From positions 248,001 through 312,000 of the forward strand of contig OZ245737.1 of assembly GCA_965227315.1 (NCBI GenBank): 64,000 nt of DNA, written 5' to 3'. Below, piece by piece: positions 8,389 to 17,746 of the stretch (its first letter is position 1; the number at the start of each line of letters is the position of its first letter). The stretch comes from JANQHS01 sp965227315. Lineage in GTDB: Bacteria > Bacteroidota > Bacteroidia > Cytophagales > CCMP332. The notes under the pieces were generated by a model. It did not search any database, had not been told where the DNA came from, and saw only the letters and a list, made by a program, of their open reading frames with translations. The position numbers were made by a program, and so were the translations under genes.

Positions 8389-9534
8389 CTACCTGTAAAT
8401 GAGCAATTTAATGCCCCCAAGCCTCCCCTCCTCTTCAGGGAGTAAAAAGTAAACCCCTCGTGGAAAAAGTTGAGTATCAATTGTTGCGGAGCCATTATTC
8501 AACTCTATTGTTCCACGGTAGGCACCGGAAATATCCAAAAGCCTTAAAGACTCCAGGTTTATAGGATAGTTGTCTACTTTAATGATATGAGAGAGCAAGT
8601 CATAGGTCACCTTTGGCAACTTTTCTTTGGCTTTCCGATTTTCCTCTGAAAGGTCTAATGTTAAGTTCATCAGGACCCTTCTCAATCTTCCCGGATTGGT
8701 TTCGGCGATATACATGGTATCTTCTGAAGGCGTGAAAGTGATCCCTAGAGGAGAATTGAATTGGGCCTGATCGATTGAGCCGTCCTGGTACCCTATATTG
8801 CCTCCTGAGAAGATGGTAGCATTTCCGTAATAATCAACTTTGCAGATCTTATGATCCTGATTTGCAGCTCCATAAATGCTGCTATCCTTTTCTCTAAGGA
8901 CCATATTTCCGAGATGAACCGGAAGATTAACCCAATGCTCAATTTCAAAGGTTTGAAGGTTTACCTTGAAAAGCTTTTTTTGGGAATGAACCACCAATTC
9001 CCCTTCAAGATTTACGATAACTGCCTGTGGCCTATACAGCAATGAGGTATCTACTATTTTGGTCAGATTTCCCTGAGGGGTCAGTTTGTGGATGCTGCTT
9101 CCGTCAAAGCTTGGGCCTGCACCCCAATTGGTGATATAAAGGTTCTCCTGTTCATCCTTGGCAATTCCTGCAGGTCCGTCCAACCCCGAGGCTACGGAAG
9201 AAACAACACCGGTACTCAGGACCAGTTTTGAAATCGTACCGACGTCATAGTTGGTTACGAAAAAAACAGAATCGCCAACATCTTCGATGTCGATTGGACC
9301 GAAGAATCCATTGGCAAAAAAGGCATCAAATACCCCGCTTATGGGGTTGAATCTGCCTATCTCACGGCCATTCACAAGGCCTCCGGAGCTGGTATAGATA
9401 TTCCCGGAGGGGTCTGAGTGCAGGCCATCCTTGATCTTGGGATGCGTGGCCACGGTTTCGACGATCTGACCATAGGCGGTGAGAACCGAAAGGAAAAACA
9501 GAGGAAAAAGTTTTGCCATGATTTTTTTAATCAA
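8389..9534 (-). CDS. Secreted NHL/SMP-30-like beta-propeller protein with T9SS sorting domain
   Basis: The protein has 381 residues and a signal peptide ending near 'LTAYGQ'; Met6 may be the true start. Residues 25-290 are NHL/SMP-30-like propeller repeats, seen as recurring 'GPAGIAKDEQENLYITNWG', 'PQAVIVNLEGELVVHS' and 'PLGITFTPSEDTMYIAETN'. The C-terminal 70 residues ('LLDISGAYRGTIELNNG', then 'PRGVYFLL') look like a type A T9SS sorting domain, so surface anchoring or secretion is expected. It is a paralogue of the protein at 12.7 kb, sharing 'GLDGPAG' and the same order of motifs. The propeller may bind sugars or metals, but no active-site residues could be assigned. Confidence 0.75.
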   Translation of the reverse strand: MIKKIMAKLFPLFFLSVLTAYGQIVETVATHPKIKDGLHSDPSGNIYTSSGGLVNGREIGRFNPISGVFDAFFANGFFGPIDIEDVGDSVFFVTNYDVGTISKLVLSTGVVSSVASGLDGPAGIAKDEQENLYITNWGAGPSFDGSSIHKLTPQGNLTKIVDTSLLYRPQAVIVNLEGELVVHSQKKLFKVNLQTFEIEHWVNLPVHLGNMVLREKDSSIYGAANQDHKICKVDYYGNATIFSGGNIGYQDGSIDQAQFNSPLGITFTPSEDTMYIAETNPGRLRRVLMNLTLDLSEENRKAKEKLPKVTYDLLSHIIKVDNYPINLESLRLLDISGAYRGTIELNNGSATIDTQLFPRGVYFLLPEEEGRLGGIKLLIYR

Positions 9535-9577
9535 AGCAAAGGCGGATCCGCATCTAAAAATTGTAAAAATGTCACCG

Positions 9578-10381
9578 CTAGATCTGCCACTTGATCAGGT
9601 GCTGCTCATTAAAAAACCGGGTCGGGCTTTTTCCAATGAGGGCGTAGAAATCATGAGTAAGGTGCGCCTGGTCAAAATATCCGAAGCAATATGCCAATTC
9701 CGTCAGGCTCATTTTTGGATTTTCAAATTTCTTATCGACCAATGCCCTGATGCGGAAATTCTGGCTCATCTCTTTCAGAGACATACCAAAGTGTTTCTTT
9801 GAAAACCTGAACATATGTTGTCTGGACCAGCCGAACAGCTCTGAATAATCTTTGACCTTGCCCAAACCTTGTGCGGAGAACAGATGATGAAACAATCTCT
9901 CGGATTCGGCTTCAGGCAAGCCTTGGCTTTTGATCTTTTGATCTACGAAATAGTGAAGGGCCTGGGTTCTGGTCTCAAATTGGCTGGAATGCCTAAGAGG
10001 AGTCAAATACTCCACCTGCTCCTTTTTCAACTCATCGAAGGGAATGAATTGATCTGCGATGAGTTCCGGAGGGATCCCAAACAATAGCCGTAAAGCCCAG
10101 GGATAGAGCTTGACGAAAAAAACCCTGATGTCAGGTAAGGAAACATCCACATAACCATTCAGAGAACCCCATATTCCATTGGCCTCGGATGTCGATAAAT
10201 TTATGCCGTCCCTTGACCATGAGAACTTCTCTTGATCATCACTGATCCAGATCTCGGGAAAGGTATCCGAGATCATCCTTTTGGGTCGTGAATCCCATGC
10301 ATCATTACCGGCATCGATGATCCCATAGCTATGGATCAATCTCTTTGTGAAAGGTTCTTCAGGGGTAAAACTTAGAAACAT
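9578..10381 (-). CDS. AraC family transcriptional regulator (DUF6597-type N-terminus)
   Basis: The 267-residue protein has a DUF6597-like N-terminal half ('MFLSFTPEEPFTKRLIHSYG', 'DTFPEIWISDDQEKFSW', then 'RLLFGIPPELIADQFIPF') and a C-terminal AraC HTH region (about 165-260). The second unit 'LTELAYCFGYFDQAHLTHDF' matches the family pattern, and 'LIGKSPTRFF' closes it. It is similar in type to the regulator at 3.9-4.6 kb. It lies 43 bases upstream of the NHL/T9SS gene on the same strand and is therefore the best candidate for its regulator. Its own promoter must lie in the AT-rich gap to its right. Confidence 0.85.
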   Translation of the reverse strand: MFLSFTPEEPFTKRLIHSYGIIDAGNDAWDSRPKRMISDTFPEIWISDDQEKFSWSRDGINLSTSEANGIWGSLNGYVDVSLPDIRVFFVKLYPWALRLLFGIPPELIADQFIPFDELKKEQVEYLTPLRHSSQFETRTQALHYFVDQKIKSQGLPEAESERLFHHLFSAQGLGKVKDYSELFGWSRQHMFRFSKKHFGMSLKEMSQNFRIRALVDKKFENPKMSLTELAYCFGYFDQAHLTHDFYALIGKSPTRFFNEQHLIKWQI

Positions 10382-10667
10382 CCTGAATACTGAATGAGTA
10401 GCGAAACTAGAACATGTCCAACAGAAATTTTGAAGTTATGCCGGCATATTAATCCAAAATTATTCCAAGGGAGAATGGACTCTTTGATAGGCAAGATCGC
10501 GACTTTCCCAAATGCGGTCATGGACCGGCAAATACAAGTGCCTCGCTGGTGCTTATCACAATAGTAGATAATTACTTAATTATTTTATTTACAATAACTC
10601 TATAATTACTTGATTAAAAGCAAATTAAAATCTACAAGAATTTGTAAACCAAATAATATTTGGTAGC
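10382..10667. other. AT-rich gap between AraC and M61 peptidase genes
   Basis: The right part (10555-10660) is very AT-rich and holds the near-repeat 'ataattactt' twice plus a small hairpin CCAAAT-aat-ATTTGG at 10649-10663, just after the M61 stop codon on the minus strand. The hairpin lacks a good T-run, so I do not call it a terminator. The AraC promoter is expected here, but I find no exact TAnnTTTG box. Confidence 0.35.
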
Positions 10668-12488
10668 CTATTTTTGAAGAAAATGCCTTCGAAAGGCAAC
10701 TTGATCAGGGGTGAATTCCCTTTTCACCCTGATCCTGGATTGTTTCAATTTTTCCTCATGGGTTGGTGTACCCGAAAGGCTCATCATCTCCCCTTCCCTT
10801 TCCACAAGCACCCTCATATTTTCCCCGGGCTCCGGATAATTATAGGTCCTTAAAACTCCTTCTTTCACTGTCTTCTCATTCACCGGAATCCCATTGACCT
10901 CATGGATGATATCTCCTTGCTTAAGGCCAAGATCATTTTGATCATCTGTAAATATGAAATAATGCTCCTCCTCGCTATGATAATAGATATCGGTACCATA
11001 GCTCAAGATCTTGGTTCCTTTGGGCATAAACTCCCAGCCAAGCATGTCGAAGTAGTCTTTGTAGGGGATCATCTCCTTGCCCTCAACATAGCGGTCATAG
11101 AATTCAGCGATCTCGGGATAAGAATGCCTGACCAGAAGCTCTTTGAACTCCTCATCCCGGAAGGACTTCCCCTGAAGCTCATTCTTCATATCCAACATGA
11201 CATCCAATAGTCTCACCCTCCCCTCACTTAACCGGATCAATTCAACATCCAATCCAAACGCGATCAGCTTACCTCTTTCATAAGCATTATCGACCTGCCT
11301 CATTTTGGAAGGAATATCAAAGACCCACTTGACTATGATGTTCTTTCCACTTTTGGTCATGCTTCGGGCTTTGCCTTTTTCATTGAATCGAATGGCATAA
11401 CTCAAATCATTTCTCAAGGACCCTGAAAGTCCATAAAGGGGCCGCATAAGGCTGTTGAAATAATCGGTTGCCCCTTCATAAAGCCATAGATGTCTGGACA
11501 TATCAGGATCCGGGAAATTGAAGGGAACGATCCTATCACTGTGCAAACTCAATGGTGTAATGGTGTGCAGATATTCATGAGGAACCACGTTATCCATTGA
11601 TTTCAGGTCTTTGCCCCGGTTTCGGTCTGACCAATAATAAACGGAAGAATTGTTATGCTCCAGGGCAGCCCCAAGGCCGATCTTTCCAAATAAACCCTTC
11701 ATGCGATCCCGGTCGACCAGGAGAAAAAGGAAATGGTAGTCCTCCTTCCTTTGAAACCCACAGAAGCTGTCCATTGCATGCATTAGGAACTTGATCCTTT
11801 TTTGGGCCGTTTCGGAAGTCACAAGATCCTTTTCCGAAACCACCGATATTCTGAAGGTGTTGTCCTTAATTCTAAACGAGCTAGTGTCCGGCCTGGAATA
11901 CATCATTGGCCTGTCGACCAGATCATCATAGGATGAGGCCCGGAACACATCACTTTCTTTCCCCCTGCTCAGCACCGCCAATGAACCCGCGCCATAGTAA
12001 TCCGTTGAGTGATTGATAGTCACTTCGATCGGTTTATCCTGGAAACCCTCAAAATACCCATTGATGGCATTGAAGTTCAGAAGAAAGGCCTCAGGTCCAA
12101 AAACGGTTCCCGCGCATCCCGAAGTAAACCTTCGAAAACCCTGATTGCTGATCGTCTGTTCCGCCTGATACTCAATATGCCCCAATTCCTTTCCCTTTCC
12201 ACGAATATGAAAGCGACTCCCCTTCCGGCTTATTTTCATTTTGCTTCCATCGGTAGCCACGGCCTTCATTTCCTTTAAAAACAGCCTGTATCTGGCCTTC
12301 CAATAGGTCCCGGGAACAATTTCCGGAGCAACATAAACCCATTCCTTGACACCTTTAGGGGGATAGACTTTTACCGGAATTCTATCCTTCTCGAGACCCG
12401 GAAGATCAACCTCTACCCTGGTTTGGGCATTGGACGCAAGGGATGAAACCAGAAGGAAAAAGACTAAAAGATGGCTGGCTTTACTCAT
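10668..12488 (-). CDS. M61 family metallopeptidase with PDZ domain
   Basis: The protein of 606 residues has a signal peptide (residues 1-21, '...SNAQ') and the layout of M61 (glycyl aminopeptidase-like) enzymes: an N-terminal beta domain, a thermolysin-like catalytic domain and a C-terminal PDZ domain. The zinc motif is 'VVPHEYLHT' near residue 300 (HExxH), and the third ligand Glu lies in 'LWLYEGATDYF'. The PDZ carboxylate-binding loop region is 'LGLKQGDIIHEVNGIPV'. It should cleave peptides in the periplasm or at the cell surface. It lies between two secreted NHL/T9SS genes and is divergent from the right-hand one. Confidence 0.9.
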   Translation of the reverse strand: MSKASHLLVFFLLVSSLASNAQTRVEVDLPGLEKDRIPVKVYPPKGVKEWVYVAPEIVPGTYWKARYRLFLKEMKAVATDGSKMKISRKGSRFHIRGKGKELGHIEYQAEQTISNQGFRRFTSGCAGTVFGPEAFLLNFNAINGYFEGFQDKPIEVTINHSTDYYGAGSLAVLSRGKESDVFRASSYDDLVDRPMMYSRPDTSSFRIKDNTFRISVVSEKDLVTSETAQKRIKFLMHAMDSFCGFQRKEDYHFLFLLVDRDRMKGLFGKIGLGAALEHNNSSVYYWSDRNRGKDLKSMDNVVPHEYLHTITPLSLHSDRIVPFNFPDPDMSRHLWLYEGATDYFNSLMRPLYGLSGSLRNDLSYAIRFNEKGKARSMTKSGKNIIVKWVFDIPSKMRQVDNAYERGKLIAFGLDVELIRLSEGRVRLLDVMLDMKNELQGKSFRDEEFKELLVRHSYPEIAEFYDRYVEGKEMIPYKDYFDMLGWEFMPKGTKILSYGTDIYYHSEEEHYFIFTDDQNDLGLKQGDIIHEVNGIPVNEKTVKEGVLRTYNYPEPGENMRVLVEREGEMMSLSGTPTHEEKLKQSRIRVKREFTPDQVAFRRHFLQK

Positions 12489-12716
12489 ATAGTCACAATT
12501 CTGCTAAAACCGGATCAGGATATCAAATTCTCCTCTACCAAATACAGGTGAATGAAGATCACCGTTTTGCCTTCTTGACTCATGGCGAGATAGACTATCA
12601 CCTATTTAGCGTCATTGGAAGGAGATAGCCAAGATCAGAGGATCATATCCGATCCGGAAGCTTCCACTCACATAAAAACCGTGAAACTCAACTTTTGATA
12701 GCCCTATTTTAGGGGT

Positions 12717-13874
12717 ATGAGATTATTCTTCCCGCTGATCTGCTGCCTTTCAATACTTACAAACAGCGTCCATGCTCAATATGTAGAGACGATAGTTAAC
12801 CATCCCTGGATCATCGATGGGCTATTCCTTTTAAATGATACCACCATATATACCACCCCCGGGGCCGGAAGGAACATCACGACCCTGGGCATAGCCAACC
12901 CCCGAAAGAATGGTGTCTTTGATCCGAATGGAGTCGATGGATTTCTAGGAGCCATCAATGTCGCCCAATTCAATGACAGCATGTTGATCGTCCCCTGCTT
13001 CGATGATAGAACGGTCAAACTTTACAATCAGAATACCGGAGTGATCAGCAATGTTGCCACCAACCTGGATGGCCCCGCGGGAGTGGCCATGGACCTAAAG
13101 GGTAATGCCTATATTGCCAATTATGGTGGTCCGCCAGCATATGCAGGAACCACAATCCACAAGATCCTTCCTTCGGGTGCTGATTTCAATTTTATCGACA
13201 CTTCGGATTTTTTCCAGCCTCAGGCCATTGGCATAGATTCGATGGGGAATCTGTACATGTGCAATTCGGGCGGTGGTAATATGTGGAAGATCGATACGGC
13301 TACCGGTGCATTTTCGTTGTTCACTAACATCATGGGGGCCCGTCTGGCGAATATCGCCTACCGAACAAAGGATAGCCTGTTCTATGTGACCTCCGATGAT
13401 TTCAGTCATAAGATCTACCAGGTGGACCTGAATGGAAACGTAACTTTGTTCGCCGGCTCCACCCTTGGTGGAGTAGACGGCCCCCTCAGTCAGGCAACCT
13501 TTCAAAGACCCCTGGGCGTACATTTCAGCAAGACCGAGGACACCCTCTACCTCGCAGAAGGTGCGGGAAGACTGAGGCGAATCGTCTTAAACCCGTTGAT
13601 ATCGCCCAGTGGAATCAAGGACAGCGGCATTCAAAAACGAAAAGCCAGCATCCACCCGAATCCAATAGAGCGCGACCTTATCGTTGAATTAGAAGGATTT
13701 CGAAAGGATCTCCCGGAATATGAGATATATGATACCAAAAACAGCACACTGGCTAAAGCCAGCTTGCATTCCGATAAAAGCACCATCGACGTCTCCCTAC
13801 TGGCACCGGGTATTTACTTTTTGCATCTTGAATCAAAGAACTACGAGCAGATCCTCAAGTTTGTGAAGAAATAA
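12717..13874 (+). CDS. Secreted NHL/SMP-30-like beta-propeller protein with T9SS sorting domain (paralogue)
   Basis: The protein has 385 residues, with a signal peptide to about residue 20 ('NSVHAQ'). The propeller part (25-300) repeats the motifs seen in the protein at 8.4 kb, for example 'NLDGPAGVAMDLKGNAYIAN', 'PQAIGIDSMGNLYMC' and 'PLGVHFSKTEDTLYLAE'. The C-terminus from 'ASIHPNPIERDLIVELEGF' to 'GIYFLHLES' and a terminal 'KFVKK' is a standard type A T9SS sorting domain. The gene is divergent from the M61 peptidase across 228 bases and ends at a strong bidirectional terminator. The substrate of the propeller is unknown. Confidence 0.8.
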   Translation: MRLFFPLICCLSILTNSVHAQYVETIVNHPWIIDGLFLLNDTTIYTTPGAGRNITTLGIANPRKNGVFDPNGVDGFLGAINVAQFNDSMLIVPCFDDRTVKLYNQNTGVISNVATNLDGPAGVAMDLKGNAYIANYGGPPAYAGTTIHKILPSGADFNFIDTSDFFQPQAIGIDSMGNLYMCNSGGGNMWKIDTATGAFSLFTNIMGARLANIAYRTKDSLFYVTSDDFSHKIYQVDLNGNVTLFAGSTLGGVDGPLSQATFQRPLGVHFSKTEDTLYLAEGAGRLRRIVLNPLISPSGIKDSGIQKRKASIHPNPIERDLIVELEGFRKDLPEYEIYDTKNSTLAKASLHSDKSTIDVSLLAPGIYFLHLESKNYEQILKFVKK

Positions 13875-13876
13875 AA

Positions 13877-13900
13877 AAAGCCCGGTGTTCACCGGGCTTT
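13877..13900. terminator. Bidirectional terminator between convergent genes
   Basis: AAAGCCCGGTG (13877-13887) pairs perfectly with CACCGGGCTTT (13890-13900). T-rich sequence on the right and A-rich sequence on the left let it serve both the NHL/T9SS gene and the convergent TPR gene. Confidence 0.85.
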
Positions 13901-13920
13901 CCTTTAGCGTCATCGATAGA

Positions 13921-15174
13921 TCATCCTCCCTTGGATGCCAAAATATTGTTAATGGTATCGAGCTGAGGCTTAGCCACTCCGGGCTGCAATTCCTCTACCT
14001 TTTCAAAGTAGGGCTTAGCCTTTCTCAAGTCCTCGACAGCCTCATCTTCCATTTTCTTACCCTTATCCTGATAGGTTTTCAAGTCCATATCCCTTGTTGC
14101 CTGGATCTTCTCGGCACCCCTGTTGAAGTAAAAAGCACCGATATTATAGTTGGCATCCAGATTATCAGGATTCTTTTCTATGGCCATTTCATAATACTTC
14201 ATGGCATTTTCTGTATCTCCATTCTGATCATACAGCTGCCCTAAACGGCTGTAGTTCCCATCATTTGAGGGGTCGGTTTCGATCGCTGATTGCAAATTTG
14301 CCATGGCCTCATCCAGTCTGTCAGCCTTCAGATAAATGTTGAACTCCGTGGTTTGAAGATCTTTCACACCACCTGTCCATTTATCCACCACCTCGGTTTT
14401 ATACTTCTCTTTCTCTGCTCCGGCAGGCATGGCACCATACTTTTTCTGAGCTGAAAGCATTTGCTTTTTAGCCACGGGCAATCCTTTTTGGATCAACTCC
14501 AGGCCCTTATCGTATTCCTCTTTGTCGGTATAGTAGGCCGCAACCCTCACATAGGGATAAGGATCCTTTACACCCTGTTGGTAGATCATCTGCCCATAGT
14601 ACTGAATGGCACGTTCCATATCGGGCTTCCTTTCGGCCGCCAGGCCTGCATTCAACGAAGCATTTGAATCCGTTGGATTGATCAGCAATACGATGTCAAA
14701 GGCTTCCATTGCTCCATCAAAATTTCCGTCATTGATGTACGCGATTCCTTGATTGAACATCATGGGATATACAGCGGCTTTTCCGTTTTGTGCCGGCCCC
14801 TTGTAATCCCCCCTTTTGGAGTCATCAAGCTTGATCGCCGTGTTATAAGACTCAACGGCAATCTTTCCGGCCTCCATGTAGGTCATCTCGATCTTGTCCT
14901 GAGGAACATTGAGATACTCTTTGTAGGTATCGCCCCTGTAGTTCCAGGTCTTTGATTTTCCCGAGGTTTTTTCATTCTCTATAGCCTTGTCAATATTATC
15001 TCGGGCTGTTTGAAGTTTTGCCACTGCTTTGTCGATCTCGCCGTTGGCCAGGTATTCCTTTGCCTCCTGCAATGCAAAGTGCGTATTGGTAATTGCTGAA
15101 CTTTGCGCATTGGCCAAGTCACTGATAACCAAGCCAGTTGCGATCATTAAGAATAAAAAGATTGCCTTTTTCAT
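13921..15174 (-). CDS. Exported tetratricopeptide repeat protein
   Basis: The start is placed at the ATG at 15174, because it is followed directly by a standard signal peptide ('MKKAIFLFLM...ANAQ'); a longer frame opens at 15195. The mature protein of about 390 residues is helical with several TPR units, for example 'NQGIAYINDGNFDGAMEAFD', 'NASLNAGLAAERKPDMERAI' and 'NYSRLGQLYDQNGDTENAM'. TPR proteins act as scaffolds; nothing in the sequence names the partner. It lies just after gyrA on the same strand (38-base gap to its start) and may be read from the same transcript. Confidence 0.85.
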   Translation of the reverse strand: MKKAIFLFLMIATGLVISDLANAQSSAITNTHFALQEAKEYLANGEIDKAVAKLQTARDNIDKAIENEKTSGKSKTWNYRGDTYKEYLNVPQDKIEMTYMEAGKIAVESYNTAIKLDDSKRGDYKGPAQNGKAAVYPMMFNQGIAYINDGNFDGAMEAFDIVLLINPTDSNASLNAGLAAERKPDMERAIQYYGQMIYQQGVKDPYPYVRVAAYYTDKEEYDKGLELIQKGLPVAKKQMLSAQKKYGAMPAGAEKEKYKTEVVDKWTGGVKDLQTTEFNIYLKADRLDEAMANLQSAIETDPSNDGNYSRLGQLYDQNGDTENAMKYYEMAIEKNPDNLDANYNIGAFYFNRGAEKIQATRDMDLKTYQDKGKKMEDEAVEDLRKAKPYFEKVEELQPGVAKPQLDTINNILASKGG

Positions 15175-15212
15175 TGTTGATTTATTGAACTGCAAATTAA
15201 GTTAAACAAATT

Positions 15213-17714
15213 CTATTCCGCCTTTTCCTCAGGGCTGTTTTCTTCTGCCGGTTTTTCATCCGAAATCTCTATTGCCTCAACATCGATCTTGGCAACAGAA
15301 CCGATTTGGTCCTGGTCGTTAAGCCTGATGAGACGAACACCCTGAGTAGCCCTTCCCTGCTGTCGAATGTCAGAGATTCCCATTCGAATAGTAATCCCCG
15401 ATTTGTTGATGATCATCAGTTCATCGGTATCGGATACCTTCAGCAAGCCAACCAGAGGTCCGGTTTTATCGGTCACCTGAAGGGTTTTTACCCCCTTACC
15501 TCCTCTGTTCGTGATCCTGTATTCCTCTATCGGAGAACGCTTCCCGAATCCTTTTTCCGAAACAACCAACAGAGAGTCCTGAATATTGTTACTGGTCACA
15601 AGACCTATAACCTCGTCCTTATCATCATCGAGTTTGATCCCCCGAACACCTGCCGCCGTTCTGCCCATGGAACGGACATGCTCCTCATTGAAACGGATCG
15701 CCCTTCCCGATCTTACCCCCAGTATGACCTCAGAATTTCCATCCGTTAATCTTACATCGAGGAGATTATCACCCTCATTAATTGAAATGGCATTGATACC
15801 ATTCTGTCTTGGTCTTGAATAAGCTTCAAGCTGAGTCTTCTTCACCATGCCCCTTTTTGTGCAGAAAACCAGGTAATGGTTGTTTACATAGTCCTCGTCT
15901 TTCAGGCTTTTTGTATTGATGACAGCCCGGATCTTCTCTTCGGAGTTGATGTTGATAACGTTTTGGATCGGTCTCCCTTTGGCGGTTTTCGAGCCTTCCG
16001 GGATGGCATATACCTTCACCCAGAACACCTTTCCTGTTTCGGTAAAGATCAAAAGGTAATTATGAGCCGTAGCGATAAAAAGGTGCTCAATAAAATCCTC
16101 ATCCTTGGAGGTGGCTCCCCTGCTACCAACTCCGCCTCTGCCTTGCGTTCTGTATTCCGCCAAGGGAGTCCTTTTGATATAACCTTCATGGGTTATGGTG
16201 ATCACCATAGCCTCATCCGGAATAATATCCTCGATGTCGATATCACCTTCGGCATGTACGATATCGGTTCTTCTGTCATCACCATACTTTTGGTCGACAT
16301 CATCCAGCTCTTCCTTGATGATATTCATCCTGAGCTCCTTTTTCTCAAGGATCTCTTTAAGCTTCTTGATCAGGGCGATGATCTCATCGTATTCCTTCTT
16401 GATCTTATCCCTTTCCAGTCCTGTAAGCCTTTGAAGTCTCATCTCCAAAATGGCCTTGGCCTGGATCTCACTCAGCTTGAATTTCTTCATCAGACCTTCC
16501 TGAGCGGTATCCGGATCCTTGGATTTCCGGATCAGATCAATGACCTCATCCAGGTTATCCAGAGCGATCAGATAACCTTCAAGGACATGAGCCCTCTTTT
16601 CAGCTTCTTCAAGCTCATATTGGGTCCTTCTTGTCACCACATCATGGCGGTGCTCAATGAAGTGATGGATCAACTCCCTTAGATTAAGGGCCTTCGGCTT
16701 CCCATTGACAAGAGCAATATTGTTGACCGAAAAACTGGTTTGAAGCGCCGTGTACTTATAGAGGTTGTTCAGTACGATATTGGGAATAGAATCCTTTTTT
16801 AGTTCATAAACGATCCTGGTCCCGTCTCTGTCGGACTCATCCCGGATATCGGAGATACCCTCCAGTTTTTTCTCATTGACCAACATCGCCGTCTTTTCGA
16901 TCATCATGGCCTTGTTGACCTGGAATGGGATCTCGGTAACCACGATTTGCTCCCTACCCGATTTGGTTGTGACGATCTCTGCCTTTCCACGCATGACTAT
17001 ACGACCACGGCCGGTCTCGAATGCGGACTTAACTCCCGCATATCCATAGATAATGCCTCCTGTTGGAAAGTCTGGAGCGGTGATGTGCTCCATGAGTCCG
17101 GCAACATCTATCTCCGGATTATCGATCATGGCCTTGACCCCATTGATCACTTCGCGAAGATTATGCGGCGGCATATTGGTCGCCATCCCAACTGCGATCC
17201 CCGAAGCTCCATTAACCAACAGGTTTGGAACCTTGGCCGGGAGAACGGTTGGCTCTTCAAGCGAATCATCAAAGTTGAGTTGGAAATCGACAGTGTTCTT
17301 ACGGATGTCCCCGAGCATCTCCTCGGAGATCCTGTTCAGCCTTGCCTCAGTATACCTCATGGCAGCCGGAGAATCGCCGTCAACCGAACCAAAGTTACCC
17401 TGTCCGTCGACGAGCGTATACCTCAGCGACCAATCTTGTGCCATCCTGACCATGGTATCATAGACGGAAGCATCTCCATGCGGATGGTATTTACCAAGAA
17501 CCTCACCGACGATCCTGGCTGATTTCTTGTACGACTTGTTGTAATTCACTCCAAGTTCCAGCATACCATACAAAACCCTGCGGTGCACGGGTTTAAGTCC
17601 ATCTCTTACATCGGGAAGAGCTCTGCTCACAATTACCGACATGGAATAGTCGATGTAAGCTCCTCTCATTTCATCCTCAATAAAAATCGGGATGATGTTC
17701 GCTTCTTCAGCCAT
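15213..17714 (-). CDS. gyrA: DNA gyrase subunit A
   Basis: The protein has 833 residues, the normal length. It shows the breakage-reunion domain with catalytic Tyr121 ('AAMRYTEARL'), the quinolone region 'KYHPHGDASVYDTMVRMAQ' at 75-93, and a C-terminal six-bladed pinwheel (from about 500). The GyrA-box position reads 'QGRGGVG' (consensus QRRGGKG), so it is degenerate but in place. With GyrB it introduces negative supercoils using ATP. The residue matching E. coli Ser83 is Ala82 (Ser83 here matches E. coli Ala84), while the residue matching Asp87 is kept (Asp86). The acidic tail ('EISDEKPAEENSPEEKAE') is extra. I prefer GyrA over ParC because of the box and the tail. Confidence 0.95.
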   Translation of the reverse strand: MAEEANIIPIFIEDEMRGAYIDYSMSVIVSRALPDVRDGLKPVHRRVLYGMLELGVNYNKSYKKSARIVGEVLGKYHPHGDASVYDTMVRMAQDWSLRYTLVDGQGNFGSVDGDSPAAMRYTEARLNRISEEMLGDIRKNTVDFQLNFDDSLEEPTVLPAKVPNLLVNGASGIAVGMATNMPPHNLREVINGVKAMIDNPEIDVAGLMEHITAPDFPTGGIIYGYAGVKSAFETGRGRIVMRGKAEIVTTKSGREQIVVTEIPFQVNKAMMIEKTAMLVNEKKLEGISDIRDESDRDGTRIVYELKKDSIPNIVLNNLYKYTALQTSFSVNNIALVNGKPKALNLRELIHHFIEHRHDVVTRRTQYELEEAEKRAHVLEGYLIALDNLDEVIDLIRKSKDPDTAQEGLMKKFKLSEIQAKAILEMRLQRLTGLERDKIKKEYDEIIALIKKLKEILEKKELRMNIIKEELDDVDQKYGDDRRTDIVHAEGDIDIEDIIPDEAMVITITHEGYIKRTPLAEYRTQGRGGVGSRGATSKDEDFIEHLFIATAHNYLLIFTETGKVFWVKVYAIPEGSKTAKGRPIQNVININSEEKIRAVINTKSLKDEDYVNNHYLVFCTKRGMVKKTQLEAYSRPRQNGINAISINEGDNLLDVRLTDGNSEVILGVRSGRAIRFNEEHVRSMGRTAAGVRGIKLDDDKDEVIGLVTSNNIQDSLLVVSEKGFGKRSPIEEYRITNRGGKGVKTLQVTDKTGPLVGLLKVSDTDELMIINKSGITIRMGISDIRQQGRATQGVRLIRLNDQDQIGSVAKIDVEAIEISDEKPAEENSPEEKAE

Positions 17715-17746
17715 TTATCTCAAAAACGGTTTAAAATTTCAAATTA

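Noticed and set aside
12443..12628. Short plus-strand frame between the M61 peptidase and the NHL/T9SS gene
   Set aside because: It overlaps the start of the peptidase gene and the divergent promoter region and has no motif or conserved feel.
15175..15195. Longer starts for the TPR, outer-membrane barrel (42941), CysQ (49377) and TlpA-like (57720) genes
   Set aside because: In each case a later ATG directly precedes a signal peptide or lies just after a promoter box, so the extensions are probably untranslated.
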